A DNA stretch of 43,111 bases from Pseudomonas sp. GL-B-19 (GTDB lineage: Bacteria > Pseudomonadota > Gammaproteobacteria > Pseudomonadales > Pseudomonadaceae). How positions within the stretch are numbered: position 1 is the first letter of the stretch; each line of letters begins with the position of its first letter. A model generated the notes under the pieces. The model made no database searches. It saw nothing but the letters and a program-made list of their open reading frames with translations, and had not been told where the DNA came from. Positions 42,655 to 43,111 of this stretch are shown here, piece after piece. The position numbers and the translations under genes are program-made. The stretch is taken from the NCBI RefSeq assembly GCF_019956415.1, contig NZ_JAHBDK010000047.1:1-43111 (forward strand), given 5' to 3'.

Positions 42655-43111
42655 GTGAGCAAGCTCGTCCGCAATTCGTCCGCCCACACCCCACGTCCAA
42701 TGTTCAAACGCCGTCATACCCTGAGCCTCATTGGTTGCGGCGGCCTGGCCCTTGCCCTGCCGATGATCAGCCATGCCGAAGGGTTCACCGACGACGCCAA
42801 GGCCACGCTCAACCTGCGTAACTTCTACATCAACCGCAACTTCACCAACCCGGCTTACCCGCAGAGCAAGGCCGAGGAGTGGACGCAGAGCTTCATTTTC
42901 GACGCCAAGTCCGGTTTCACCCAAGGCCCGGTGGGGTTCGGCGCGGATATGCTGGGACTGTTGTCGGTCAAGCTCGATGGCGGCAAAGGCACGGGCGGCA
43001 CCCAGCTGCTGCCGATTGGCAGCGACGGTCGCCCAGTCGATGACTTTGGTCGTCTGGCGGTGGCCGGGAAGATGAAAGTGAGTAAAACCGAAGTGAAGGT
43101 CGGCGAGTGGA
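42655..43111 (+). CDS. OprD-family outer-membrane porin (5' part)
   Basis: The first 152 codons of a gene that continues past the right edge. After a signal peptide ending SHA|EG, the mature N-terminus FTDDAKATLNLRNFYINRNF and EEWTQSFIFDAKSGFTQGPV, GFGADMLGLL are standard OprD-family strands. GTG at 42655 has AAGGGAG 7 bases before it; ATG at 42700 is an alternative giving a shorter signal peptide. OprD porins admit amino acids, small peptides or aromatic acids; the loop regions that decide this are outside the window. Confidence 0.9.
   Translation, partial: MSKLVRNSSAHTPRPMFKRRHTLSLIGCGGLALALPMISHAEGFTDDAKATLNLRNFYINRNFTNPAYPQSKAEEWTQSFIFDAKSGFTQGPVGFGADMLGLLSVKLDGGKGTGGTQLLPIGSDGRPVDDFGRLAVAGKMKVSKTEVKVGEW

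Noticed and set aside
1..43111. CRISPR arrays, tRNA or rRNA genes.
   Set aside because: The only regularly recurring sequences are REP elements at irregular distances, and I saw no tRNA-like cloverleaf or rRNA sequence.

Overview
The window is about 43 kb of GC-rich chromosome from a Pseudomonas, most likely of the P. fluorescens group. The grounds are Pseudomonas-type gene content (acnB tail, OprD porin, CopC/CopD, a DUF1652 protein, preT/preA) and many REP/REPIN palindromes with a GCGAGCAGGCTC core. Everything here was read by eye; no database search or structure prediction was run.

Layout. (1) 1-5.5 kb: the end of acnB with its terminator, a SulP anion transporter, an HAAAP amino-acid permease, a two-gene operon of very small membrane proteins, and a tautomerase-TetR pair. 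(2) 5.6-6.6 kb: a D-2-hydroxyacid dehydrogenase converging on the T6SS. (3) 6.6-26.8 kb: a complete type VI secretion locus in two divergent operons, tssJ-K-L-M-A leftward and tssB-C-hcp-E-F-G-clpV rightward. The second operon is followed by an AT-richer insert with two small genes (DUF4258-like and DUF2283-like), then vgrG, a MORN/YwqK-like gene and a converging PAAR-like (DUF4280) gene. No Fha, PpkA/PppA, TagF or TagJ homologue is present. (4) 26.9-28.9 kb: an ACAD10/11-type phosphotransferase and an SDR dehydrogenase. (5) 29-32.6 kb: accessory small genes, a triple-PAS LuxR-type regulator and the wreck of an ECF41 sigma factor. (6) 32.6-41 kb: a full reductive pyrimidine degradation module: beta-ureidopropionase and NCS1 transporter on one strand, dihydropyrimidinase, preT and preA on the other, and a RutR-like TetR regulator. 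(7) 41.2-43.1 kb: copC-copD and the start of an OprD-family porin.

How the parts work together. TssJLM form the envelope complex, TssKEFG with TssA the baseplate, TssBC the sheath, Hcp the tube, VgrG and the DUF4280 protein the spike, and ClpV recycles the sheath. No recognisable large effector lies beside vgrG, so the two small genes between clpV and vgrG and the YwqK-like gene are the local candidates for cargo or immunity. In the pyrimidine module the transporter brings in the base, PreT/PreA reduce it, the dihydropyrimidinase opens the ring and the ureidopropionase releases beta-alanine (or 3-aminoisobutyrate), CO2 and ammonia.

Most notable: the DUF4258/DUF2283 pair inside the T6SS operon, next to a partial duplication of the clpV 3' end and a 12-bp inverted repeat (an apparent insertion scar); a bacteriocin-like small-protein pair at 3.6-4.1 kb; the ECF41 remnant; a 28-bp perfect operator-like palindrome in the pyrimidine control region; and several genes whose best start is TTG or GTG rather than the longest ATG.
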